Shown here piece after piece: positions 56,473 through 64,000 of a stretch of DNA of 64,000 nucleotides (position 1 is the stretch's first letter; each line of letters opens with the position of its first letter). The notes under the pieces are model-generated. The model had not been told where the DNA came from. It did not search any database and was given only the letters and a program-made list of their open reading frames with translations. The stretch is taken from contig CAVZNR010000052.1 in the NCBI GenBank assembly GCA_963776675.1, positions 1 through 64,000 on the forward strand. Direction: 5' to 3'. A program made the translations under genes and the position numbers. The stretch is from Hyphomicrobium_A sp963776675 (GTDB taxonomy: Bacteria; Pseudomonadota; Alphaproteobacteria; Rhizobiales; Hyphomicrobiaceae).

Positions 56473-56868
56473 ATGAGTAGTCGGAAACTGTTCGCATCTG
56501 TCCCGTTAGCCTGCCTGCTGGCGATCGGCCTCCTCGGCATTGCGCCCGTGCCCAATGCCGCTTCGGCCTGGCACGTCATTCCCAAGCCCGGCGAAAGCGT
56601 CGGGACCAATGTGATTGAGATCAAGCATCGTGGACGCGGCCGGCCGCTTTACCTGCCGATCGGTCCGAACTATCTCGCCTACGATTATCCCTACTACTAC
56701 AGGCGCGGTTTCTATCCGAAGCATATCGGCCCTGGGTACGTCTACTACGGCTCTCCCTACGCCTATTACAGAAAGAGATATCGCAGCCGATGCTCCTATC
56801 GGCACCGGGGGTGCATCGCTAGCAGGCGCGGCTCACGCCGTCAGAGGGAGGTCTGCAGATGTCGCTGA
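56473..56868 (+). CDS. Small exported Tyr/Arg-rich protein
   Basis: A 131-residue protein with a signal (FASVPLACLLAIGLLGIAPV, ending ASA). The mature part is rich in Tyr, Gly and Arg (YDYPYYYRRGFYPKHIGPGY, YYGSPYAYYRKRYRSRC) with four late cysteines. Proteins of this kind in Rhizobiales are often annotated only as hypothetical. The aromatic density is notable beside multiheme cytochromes, but no role can be assigned. It overlaps the next gene by 10 bases. Confidence 0.55.
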   Translation: MSSRKLFASVPLACLLAIGLLGIAPVPNAASAWHVIPKPGESVGTNVIEIKHRGRGRPLYLPIGPNYLAYDYPYYYRRGFYPKHIGPGYVYYGSPYAYYRKRYRSRCSYRHRGCIASRRGSRRQREVCRCR

Positions 56869-57870
56869 CGGTTCTCAACTGGCCTCTCATCCTGACTTTG
56901 ATCGTGATCTCGGCGCTGCCCCTCATGCGGTCGCGGTCGACGGGTTCGCGCAGCGGGCAGCCAGACGGAGGTCGCTCGAAGGCTCTTCGTGAAAGTATCG
57001 ATAAGCCGACTGGGCGTGCGAAACCCGAAGCCGCAGAAGGGACCAAGGCGGGCCTGTCCTTGCCCTCGCGTGTGTGGCCATGGGCGTGGAGATTCGGATT
57101 TCGAGGGCCTGCGAGGGCATTGATCCCGCCCGCCATGGTCTGTCTCCTCTTTGCAGGCGTCGGCGGTGCCCTTTATGGCGCATATCCGCCCGCGGCGAGC
57201 GGCCCAGGGGACGGCTCTTTCGCGCTCTCGAGTGCCGATCCGGATGACGAGATGTTTGCGCAGCTTTCGGACTACGCGCGATCCGTCGACGCCAAAGCGG
57301 TCCCGGCGCCTGCCGAGAACCTGCTGCCGGACGTGAGCACGATGATCGACCGGCTGGCGGCTCGGCTCGAGACCACGCCAGACGACATCAAAGGCTGGCA
57401 GATGCTCGGCTGGTCCTACGTTCAGACCGGGCGCTACGACAAGGCGGCGGCCGCCTATGCCAAGGCGGCGGCGCTTGATCCGAGCTCCGCGGAGCTCAAG
57501 CTCGCTTTGGGCGAAGCCAAGGCCAAGGCCGCCGCGAGCGATCACGGCGGAGACGACCGCGTCTCTGCAGACCAGGGACGTCGGACGTGGTGGAACACGA
57601 CCTGAGTCCGCCGCCGCGGTCCAGGCGATGCCCCCGCGCGAGCAGAACGCGGCGATCCGATCGATGGTGGATCGCCTGGCCGATCGCCTGGAGAATTCTC
57701 CGCGCGACGTCGATGGCTGGACCCGCCTGATGCGCTCTCGTGTCGTGCTGGGCGAACGAGCCGTCGCGGCCGCGGCGCTGCGCAAGGCGCTGGAGGTCTT
57801 CAAGGACGACACAGCCGCATCGAACAGGATCGCCGCGGCGGCAAACGAGCTGGGCCTCGAGCCGGATTGA
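56859..57870 (+). CDS. CcmI/CycH-like cytochrome c biogenesis protein, frameshifted
   Basis: Two membrane segments (LNWPLILTLIVISALPLM and LIPPAMVCLLFAGVGGALYG) flank a basic loop, as in CcmI. A periplasmic TPR domain follows: STMIDRLAARLETTPDDIKG, WQMLGWSYVQTGRYDKAAAA, YAKAAALDPSS. At about 57540 one extra base shifts the frame. The rest, SMVDRLADRLENSPRDVDGW and LGERAVAAAALRKALEVF, is the second CcmI TPR block. CcmI holds apocytochrome c for heme ligation. Its presence without other ccm genes suggests a dedicated copy for the neighbouring multiheme proteins. Confidence 0.75.
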
Positions 57871-57933
57871 AGGCCCCGACGATGAGCGCAATCGGGACGC
57901 GCAAGGGAACACTGCACCGGGAGTGAGAGACGT

Positions 57934-59169
57934 GTGACAGACTATGCCCGCAAGCTCAAAGAAGCCTTGGACGCCGTTCATCGTGAAGGGCGCTATCGCG
58001 TTTTTGCGGACCTGAAGCGACGTCGGGGCGCGTTCCCGGCGGCGGAGCATTTCGCGGGCGCCGGGTCGCGTCCCATTACCGTCTGGTGCTCCAACGACTA
58101 CCTCGCCATGGGCCAGCACCCGGCGGTCATCGCCGCCATGCACGAGGCCATCGATACGGTGGGCGCCGGCTCGGGCGGCACACGCAACATTTCGGGCACC
58201 ACCCACTATCACGTTCAGCTCGAGGCGGAGCTTGCCGATCTGCACGGCAAGGAAGCAGCCCTGCTGTTCACCTCCGCCTACGTCGCCAACGACGCGACGC
58301 TGTCCACGCTCGCGCAGCTGCTGCCCGGCGCCGTGATCTTCTCCGACGAGAAGAACCACGCCTCCATGATTGCGGGCATCCGCCATGGGCAAGGGCCCAA
58401 GCGCATCTTCCGTCACAACGACGTCGCCGATCTCGAAGCGAAGCTCAAGGAATTCGGCCGCGACGTGCCGAAGATCATCGCGTTTGAGAGCGTCTACTCG
58501 ATGGACGGCCACATCGCGCCGATCGCCGCCATCTGCGATCTTGCCGAAAAGTACGGCGCGCTGACCTACCTCGACGAGGTGCACGCGGTCGGCCTCTACG
58601 GCCCGCGCGGCGGCGGCATCGCCGAGCGCGATGGCGTGATGGACCGCATCGATATCATCAACGGCACGCTGGCCAAGGGCTTCGGCGTCATGGGCGGCTA
58701 CATCGCGGCGAGCCGCGACTGCTGCGACGCCATCCGCTCGTATGCCTCGGGCTTCATCTTCACCACGTCGCTGGCTCCTGCCCTTGCCGCCGGCGCGCTC
58801 GCCTCGATCCGCCATCTCAAGGCAAGCGAGCTGGAGCGGGCGCGGCTGCACAAGCGCGCGCGCGAGGTCAAACAGCGTCTCACCGATGCCGGGCTGCCGG
58901 TGTTGGAGGGGCCGAGCCACATCGTTCCGGTGACGGTCGGCGACCCTGTGCACTGCAAGGCGGTGACGGACGCCCTGCTCGACCGCTACGGGATCTACGT
59001 GCAGCCGATCAACTATCCGACCGTTCCGCGCGGCACCGAGCGTATTCGCCTTACGCCCTCGCCGGTTCATACCGATGCGCAGGTCGATTATCTCGTTAAC
59101 ACCTTGACCGAGCTGTGGGAGGCCTGCCCGCTGTCGCGCGGCGAGGTCGTCAGGCTGGCGGCGGAATAG
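57934..59169 (+). CDS. hemA: 5-aminolevulinate synthase
   Basis: This PLP enzyme condenses glycine and succinyl-CoA, the first step of heme synthesis in alphaproteobacteria. The 411-residue protein has ITVWCSNDYLAMGQHPAVIA, GAGSGGTRNISGTTHYHVQL, FESVYSMDGHIAPI, YLDEVHAVGLYGPRGGG and the PLP Lys in NGTLAKGFGVMGGYIA. The GTG at 57934 is preceded by GGGAG. Its place directly after the cytochrome assembly gene links heme supply to the redox locus. It may be a second copy, since many relatives have a separate hemA. Confidence 0.95.
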   Translation: MTDYARKLKEALDAVHREGRYRVFADLKRRRGAFPAAEHFAGAGSRPITVWCSNDYLAMGQHPAVIAAMHEAIDTVGAGSGGTRNISGTTHYHVQLEAELADLHGKEAALLFTSAYVANDATLSTLAQLLPGAVIFSDEKNHASMIAGIRHGQGPKRIFRHNDVADLEAKLKEFGRDVPKIIAFESVYSMDGHIAPIAAICDLAEKYGALTYLDEVHAVGLYGPRGGGIAERDGVMDRIDIINGTLAKGFGVMGGYIAASRDCCDAIRSYASGFIFTTSLAPALAAGALASIRHLKASELERARLHKRAREVKQRLTDAGLPVLEGPSHIVPVTVGDPVHCKAVTDALLDRYGIYVQPINYPTVPRGTERIRLTPSPVHTDAQVDYLVNTLTELWEACPLSRGEVVRLAAE

Positions 59170-59213
59170 GTTCTTTGTGGGTCGCCGTGGGGCGACGACG
59201 CGCACGTGGCCGG

Positions 59214-59777
59214 TTATCGCGCCGCCTGCCAGTGCCCTATGGCGTCGACAGGATAGATAAGCTGGATGATGTTGAGCGTGAGCGAGTCGCGGATCATGGT
59301 GAGCGCGACGAGCTCGAGCGCGATGATGAGCGCAACCGAGCCCCACACCGGCAATTTCGAGGCAAGAAGAAACCCGAGGATAGCGGCAAGGACGTCGCCC
59401 ACGGAGTTCACGATGCTGTCGCCGAAATAGCCTTGCGCGAGCGCCTGCTCCCGGTAGCGGTTGATGATCATGTCGGTATTCTCGAAGAGCTCCCACGACA
59501 TCTCGATGCCGATCGCCGCCAGCAGCCGCATGCCGATGGGCCAGCGCGGACATAGCCACGCGAGAAGCGCATAGAACAGGATGCCGTGGATGACGTGGGA
59601 GAGCGTGTACCAATCGGAAAGATGCTGCGAATTCTCGTCTGAAGCGACGATGCCGTGCCACAGCTTGATGTAGCCGCCTTGGTAGATCCAAGGCTGGCCC
59701 ATGCACCAAAGCAGCCCGGCGTGAAGCAGCAGAAGGCCGAGAACGCCTGCGATAATCCACGCCGTCCGCATCCACAA
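59214..59777 (-). CDS. UPF0314/DUF2585 membrane protein
   Basis: A 187-residue inner-membrane protein with four or five hydrophobic segments and the family core QGGYIKLWHGIVASDENSQH, LSDWYTLSHVIHGILFYALL, IEMSWELFENTDMIINRYRE and YFGDSIVNSVGDVLA. The family is restricted largely to Rhizobiales and has no known function; the conserved His, Glu and Asp residues in membrane segments suggest an enzyme or metal site. It converges with hemA. Confidence 0.92.
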   Translation of the reverse strand: MWMRTAWIIAGVLGLLLLHAGLLWCMGQPWIYQGGYIKLWHGIVASDENSQHLSDWYTLSHVIHGILFYALLAWLCPRWPIGMRLLAAIGIEMSWELFENTDMIINRYREQALAQGYFGDSIVNSVGDVLAAILGFLLASKLPVWGSVALIIALELVALTMIRDSLTLNIIQLIYPVDAIGHWQAAR

Positions 59778-59995
59778 CTCTAACCGACCAAGAGCTACGC
59801 ACTCCGCGCATAGCTGAATATGCGAAGAGTCTTAACTATGCTTGTCGGCGCATCGCTTCGAATCGCGGGGCGCATGGCAACAACCTGTGCGTCCAGGGCC
59901 GCCGGGAGTTCCTCCGAATCGCCGAATCGCAGTTGATTCCCCCAGCTGGGGCTCGGCACGACGTCCCGGCCAATGGGCATGGGGGCGACACTTGA

Positions 59996-61625
59996 ATGAC
60001 CTGGCGCCGGAGGCCGCTGGCACCGACCCCGGGTCGTCAAGGGGAGGCGTGGGCCTTCGTGGCGATTGCGTCGTGCCACACAGCAAGATGGGCAAAAGGG
60101 CTGGTCCTGGCGCTGACGATCTGCGCCTCGGGCTGCATGGTGGGTCCCGACTACGAAATGCCCGGCGCGCCCATGTCGGCGGAGTTCAAGGAGCTCGACG
60201 GCTGGAAGATCGCAACGCCGCGCGATGAGATGGATCGCGGCGACTGGTGGTCGGTCTACGACGATGCGACCCTGGGCGCGCTGTTGCACGAGGTCGATGT
60301 CTCCAATCAGAACATCGCCGCCGCCGAGGCCGGCTTCCGTCAGTCGGTCGCCATCGTGCAGCAGGCGCGGGCGGGGTTGTTTCCGTTCCTGGGCTTCAGC
60401 TACGCGGCAAGCCGCTGGCATCAGGGTGCCGAGGCGGTGGCCGCCCAAGGCTTCGCGGGCTTCCCTGCCGTGACGACGACCACCGTCACCATGGACCCGC
60501 AGCTTTCCTGGACCGTCGATGTCTGGGGAAAAATCCGGCGTCAGGTCGAGAGTGACGTGAGCTTTGCGCAGGCCAGCGCCGCCGATCTTGCGAACGCGAG
60601 GCTCTCGGCGCGAACGCAGCTCGCGCTCGCATACTTTAGTTTGCGCGCCGCAGATTCCCTGCAGAAGCTGCTCGCAGACACGGTCGCCGACTACCAGGCG
60701 ACCTACGCGATCACGCGTGACCGGTATCGCATCGGCGTGGCGTCGGAATACGACACGGAGATTTCAGGTACGCAATTGGACACGGCCAAGGCGCAGGAGA
60801 TCAGCGTCGGCGTCCAGCGCGCACGGCTCGAGCATGCGATCGCGGTGCTGATCGGCAGGCCCCCGGCGGACGTCCATATCGCGTGGGGCCCGTTGGCGCG
60901 CCGCGTGCCCGTCGTCCCCGTGAGCCTCCCCTCGACGCTGCTCGAGCGGCGGCCCGACATCGCTGCGGCCGAGCGCGTGATCTCCGGCAAGAACGCTCTC
61001 GTCGGCGTTGCGGTGGCCGCCTATTTTCCCGATGTGAGCCTCTCTGGCGGCTTCGGATCGGCGACCTTGCCCTTTGCGGCCTTCGGATACGCCGGCACCT
61101 CCGCGTTTCCCGTCGCCGTGGCCAACCAGGTGTGGGCGGTCGGCGGAAACCTGGCCGAGGTGATATTCGACGCCGGCCTGCGCCGCGAGCAGGTGGCCGC
61201 AGCGCTGGCGAGCTACTACCAATCCGTGGCCCAATATCGTCAGACGGTGCTCACTGCGCTGCAGGATGTCGAGACGTCAGCTCTCCGATCTGCGCATCCT
61301 GGCCGAGCAGGCACGCGCGCTCGACCGGGCCGTCAAGCGAGCCCGCAAGGCGGTCAAAATTACCATCGACAGATACAAGATCGGGACCGTCGACTATACC
61401 GCCGTGGTGCAGGCGCAGGACCTGCTGCTGTCGAACGAGGTGAACGCTCTCAAGGTGCGCCAGGAGCAGTTCCTCGCAAGCGTCAATCTCATTCAGGCGC
61501 TCGGTGGGGGATGGGATGCGTCCTGGCTGCCAACCGAGGATCTGCTCCGGCACTGGAGGACTTGCGTCAGCGTGCGCGACACGCTGCGTGGGCGCCTCGA
61601 TCCGCAGATGCCGCCATGCCTCTAA
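59996..61625 (+). CDS. NodT-type RND efflux outer-membrane lipoprotein, frameshifted
   Basis: The TolC-like outer-membrane factor of a tripartite efflux pump. A lipobox ends TICASGC followed by MVGPDYEMPGAP. Then come DRGDWWSVYDDATLGALLHE, NIAAAEAGFRQSVA, DPQLSWTVDVWGKIRRQVES, LPSTLLERRPDIAAAERVIS and VGVAVAAYFPDVSLSGGFGS. At about 61270 one extra base shifts the frame; the rest (DLRILAEQARALDRAVKRAR, DYTAVVQAQDLLLSNEVNAL) completes the second repeat. The N-terminus is long for a signal if ATG 59996 is used; GTG at 60058 would fit better. Its stop is 6 bases from that of the pump's fusion protein. Confidence 0.85.
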
Positions 61626-61631
61626 CAGTTT

Positions 61632-62636
61632 CTAGGGGTGAGGAGCGGACGGGGAGCTTGGTCGCGGATCGATCTGAACCGTGGCCGTCATGCCGGCTGA
61701 GAGGACAACGCCCGGCGGCACGTGGTCGATATGAATGCGGACCGGGATGCGCTGCGCCAGTCGCACCCACGTGAAGATCGGATTGACCGTGGCCAGCCCT
61801 TGGCCGTTGGGTTGCGCATTCGGGACATTGATGCCGCGCGCAATGCTGTCGACATGCCCCTGGACGATCGCGCTGTAGCCCATCAGCCGTACGCTCGCCG
61901 CGTCGCCTTCGCGGATGCCTTCGAGATTGGTCTCCTCGAAGTAGCCGTCGACCCAGAAGGAATCGGCATTGACCAGGGAAATGAGCTTTTCGCCGACGTT
62001 GGCGTAGTCGCCAAGCTGAGCCAGCAGATTGGTCACATAGCCGTTGACCGGGGAGTAAATGCGCGTGCGCCTGAGGTTCACGCGCGCCTGCTCGAGATTG
62101 GCTTTCGCGTCACGGTAGTCGGCCTCGGCGCTCAGCCACTTGGCCTTGAAGGTCTGTTTCTCCTCCTCCGAGACCGCCGCCGACATGAGCTTTTCGCGGC
62201 GCTCATAGTCCGCCTGCGCAACCATCGCGGAGGCTTGCGTGCGCTCCACGGTTGCTTCGCCGGACTTGACCGCGATCTCGTAGTTGGTGGGCTCGATCAC
62301 CATCAACAGGTCGCCCTTTTTCACGAGCTGGTTGTCGCCGACGGGAAGCTCGACGATGCGGCCGGCGACCTCGGGTGCCATGGTGACGACGTAGGCGCGC
62401 ACTGTGCCGTCACGCGTCCAGGGCGCCGTCATGTAGACGCCCCACATTTTCCAAACGAATGCCGCCGCAATCACGACGGCTGCCAAAGTGATCACGTACG
62501 GCGCGATGCGGGAAATCAGCCGTGCTTTGCGCGGCGTCGCTGGTTCTTTAGGTGCGGCGGCAGCAGACCAATCGGAGTCGGGGGCGGTCTTCCCCTCCGT
62601 TTGGATGCGGCTTACTTCGTAGTCTGATCCGGCCAT
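61632..62636 (-). CDS. HlyD/AaeA-type membrane fusion protein
   Basis: A 334-residue periplasmic adaptor with one N-terminal membrane helix (IAPYVITLAAVVIAAAFVW). It is followed by APWTRDGTVRAYVVTMAPEV, AGRIVELPVGDNQLVKKGDL, a coiled-coil hairpin, and RTRIYSPVNGYVTNLLAQLG with FWVDGYFEETNLEGIREGDA. This order is typical of EmrA/AaeA adaptors working with FUSC-family permeases. It is encoded after the FUSC and DUF1656 genes and probably links them to the NodT-type factor. Confidence 0.92.
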   Translation of the reverse strand: MAGSDYEVSRIQTEGKTAPDSDWSAAAAPKEPATPRKARLISRIAPYVITLAAVVIAAAFVWKMWGVYMTAPWTRDGTVRAYVVTMAPEVAGRIVELPVGDNQLVKKGDLLMVIEPTNYEIAVKSGEATVERTQASAMVAQADYERREKLMSAAVSEEEKQTFKAKWLSAEADYRDAKANLEQARVNLRRTRIYSPVNGYVTNLLAQLGDYANVGEKLISLVNADSFWVDGYFEETNLEGIREGDAASVRLMGYSAIVQGHVDSIARGINVPNAQPNGQGLATVNPIFTWVRLAQRIPVRIHIDHVPPGVVLSAGMTATVQIDPRPSSPSAPHP

Positions 62637-62643
62637 GACGATC

Positions 62644-62847
62644 TCAGCGTGCGACGGCGAGTGTTATCGAGGAAAGAACGATCAGGTAGACCGAGAAAAC
62701 GAACAGCGCCGGATGCCAGACATAGCGCAGAAATCCGTATTCACTGGCCACCCGGCGCAGCGCCATCGTGACGAGCCAGGCTGCGAGCATGAGCACGCTC
62801 ATGGGGGCGACGTAGACGCCGAACAAATTGACGTCGGTGAAGCTCAT
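62644..62847 (-). CDS. DUF1656 (AaeX-like) small membrane protein
   Basis: A 67-residue protein with two membrane segments, starting FTDVNLFGVYVAPMSVLMLA and then RVASEYGFLRYVWHPALFVF. This is the DUF1656 family that accompanies aromatic-acid efflux pumps of the AaeAB type. Its ATG overlaps the FUSC gene's stop (ATGA), indicating translational coupling, and the fusion-protein gene starts 7 bases later. Confidence 0.93.
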   Translation of the reverse strand: MSFTDVNLFGVYVAPMSVLMLAAWLVTMALRRVASEYGFLRYVWHPALFVFSVYLIVLSSITLAVAR

Positions 62848-64000
62848 GGCCGCGCTCCGGCGTCGAAGAAGGCTGCATATTGGCTGATGGCCTCTGTGAT
62901 GATGAGGATGCGCGCGCGTGCCCGCAGGGCGCGTAGCGCTTCTGGCTCAGAGCCGGACCACGACGAGAGGCGGTGGTCGAGAAGCTCAAATTGCGTGATT
63001 GCCAGTCCGCTGTCGGTCTCGGCCAGAGCGGTCAGCGCTGCATCGATCTCCGGTTCAAGCGGGAGCAAGGCCGCCATCCTGCGAAGTTGAATGACCTCGC
63101 TGCCCACGGTGAGCGCCGCGATGAGCTGCGAGCGCTGAAACGGCTCGGCCCGGTCGGGCATTTCCGCGAGCCGGCCGTACATGCGCTGCTGCCACTCCGT
63201 CAGCGTGGGGAGACGAGGAGCGATCGCAATGCGTCTCAGATCGCGCAACGCGAAATCGAGCAGGCGACGCGTCCGCAGCGCTGCCGGCAACGGCGGCAGC
63301 AAGTAGAACGCGAGGGCGGCTGTCGCGCAGCCTGCAGCGATCGCCAGCGCAGAATTGTAAAATTCGACCGTGTCGTAGCTGATCTCGTTCGCTGGCGCGA
63401 GAAGCGGCACAAAATTGAAGGCCATGGCCATGAACACGAGCGATAGCGACGGCCACCAGCTTTGGGCTACGCAAAAGCCGACTGGAACGAGGTAGAGGCC
63501 AAGGATGAGAGAAAAGGCGGCGAACGTCTCGAAGTTCGGTAGCAGCGCAAATTTGATGGTTGCCGCGAAAGGAATGGCAACGGCGGTGCCGAGCGCAAAG
63601 GCCACAGCGGCCGCGGGGGCCTGTTCGCCTCGAGGCGCAAGCAAGAGAACAATGATTGCGGCAAACAGCATGGCCAACGTGCCGCTCGGCCAAGCCGTGA
63701 CGACCCAAAACAACGAGACTGCGCCGATGGTCAGGAAGGCGCGCACTGCATTGAGCAGTGCCGGGAGCGGATCGGCCACGTTCAGTTGGAACTTCTTCCT
63801 TTCGGCGAGAGGCCGGCCGGGCGCGCCGACGAGCAGCGCCAGTCCGTCGAGCACGCGCAAGATACCGGCGAGCACCTTGGCGGTCCGATCGCCGAGCAGT
63901 CGCAGTGATGGCGTTCTGGCTGGTAGAGCGAGCAGTGCCCGCATGGCCTTGGTGCAACTTGTGCGCAGGCCCGCGGTGTCGGTCAGCCAGCGCGTGTCGG
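62844..64000 (-). CDS. FUSC-family permease (AaeB-like), partial
   Basis: The frame is open to the window's end, so the N-terminal part is missing. The visible 385 residues include a second block of five or six membrane segments (AFLTIGAVSLFWVVTAWPSG, LAMLFAAIIVLLLAPRGEQA, GLYLVPVGFCVAQSWWPSLS), the hallmark SGTLAMLFAAI of FUSC proteins, and a long cytosolic C-terminal domain. With the neighbouring DUF1656 and fusion-protein genes it forms an AaeB-type pump, usually for aromatic acids or similar toxic compounds. Confidence 0.9.
   Translation of the reverse strand, partial: DTRWLTDTAGLRTSCTKAMRALLALPARTPSLRLLGDRTAKVLAGILRVLDGLALLVGAPGRPLAERKKFQLNVADPLPALLNAVRAFLTIGAVSLFWVVTAWPSGTLAMLFAAIIVLLLAPRGEQAPAAAVAFALGTAVAIPFAATIKFALLPNFETFAAFSLILGLYLVPVGFCVAQSWWPSLSLVFMAMAFNFVPLLAPANEISYDTVEFYNSALAIAAGCATAALAFYLLPPLPAALRTRRLLDFALRDLRRIAIAPRLPTLTEWQQRMYGRLAEMPDRAEPFQRSQLIAALTVGSEVIQLRRMAALLPLEPEIDAALTALAETDSGLAITQFELLDHRLSSWSGSEPEALRALRARARILIITEAISQYAAFFDAGARP

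Overview
The window is GC-rich, densely packed alphaproteobacterial DNA, most likely from the Hyphomicrobiales (Rhizobiales). Pointers are an F1Fo-ATPase inhibitor zeta protein (DUF1476), a UPF0314/DUF2585 membrane protein, a Shemin-type 5-aminolevulinate synthase, a separate purS/purQ pair next to purC, and tandem Omp25-like and OprB-like outer-membrane proteins. The genus is not determined.

Layout. 0.3-4.1 kb: SxtJ-like protein, DUF5989, carbamoyltransferase and a membrane-anchored SGNH hydrolase, a probable surface-glycan modification cassette. 4.2-12.9 kb: purine genes (purQ, purS, purC, purB) mixed with a zeta inhibitor, a small alpha/beta hydrolase, two beta-barrel proteins, an excalibur-like secreted protein, a divergent SecY paralogue and a DJ-1/PfpI protein. 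13.3-21 kb: solute-binding protein, universal stress protein, alanine/sodium symporter, double-CDGSH protein, two OprB-type porins and a gamma-glutamylcyclotransferase. 21-31.2 kb: miaA, then ilvB-(secreted protein)-ilvN-ilvC, two cysteine-rich secreted peptides, a Nudix and a PhzF protein, and leuA behind a leucine-rich leader peptide and alternative stem-loops. 31.3-33.0 kb: solitary MreB paralogue, PilZ protein and tRNA-Lys(CTT).

33.0-42.0 kb is an apparent genomic island between tRNA-Lys and a perfect 49-bp copy of the tRNA 3' half. It carries an IS110-family transposase, an exported TPR/alpha-beta-hydrolase protein with about 12 near-identical 126-bp repeats, and a membrane-anchored ClpB-like AAA+ protein whose C-terminus resembles peptide chain release factor 2 without its SPF and GGQ motifs. 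This fusion is the strongest candidate for an undescribed system. Debris, a GNAT acetyltransferase, a membrane protein with an internal duplication and a TadG-like protein follow.

46.2-59.2 kb is a redox locus. A ten-heme cytochrome, a b-type membrane protein, a c554-like tetraheme cytochrome and a [2Fe-2S]/flavin reductase face a pentaheme cytochrome, an outer-membrane beta-barrel, a Tyr-rich exported protein, a CcmI-like cytochrome assembly factor and hemA. Together they could carry electrons from NAD(P)H across the cell envelope, with heme supply and cytochrome maturation encoded alongside. The end holds UPF0314 and an efflux set: NodT-type outer-membrane factor, membrane fusion protein, DUF1656 and a FUSC-family permease that runs off the window.

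Caution: at least nine otherwise well-conserved genes are broken by single-base frameshifts, mostly +1. This looks more like residual sequencing or assembly error than real decay, so most such genes are described as intact functions with a flagged shift.
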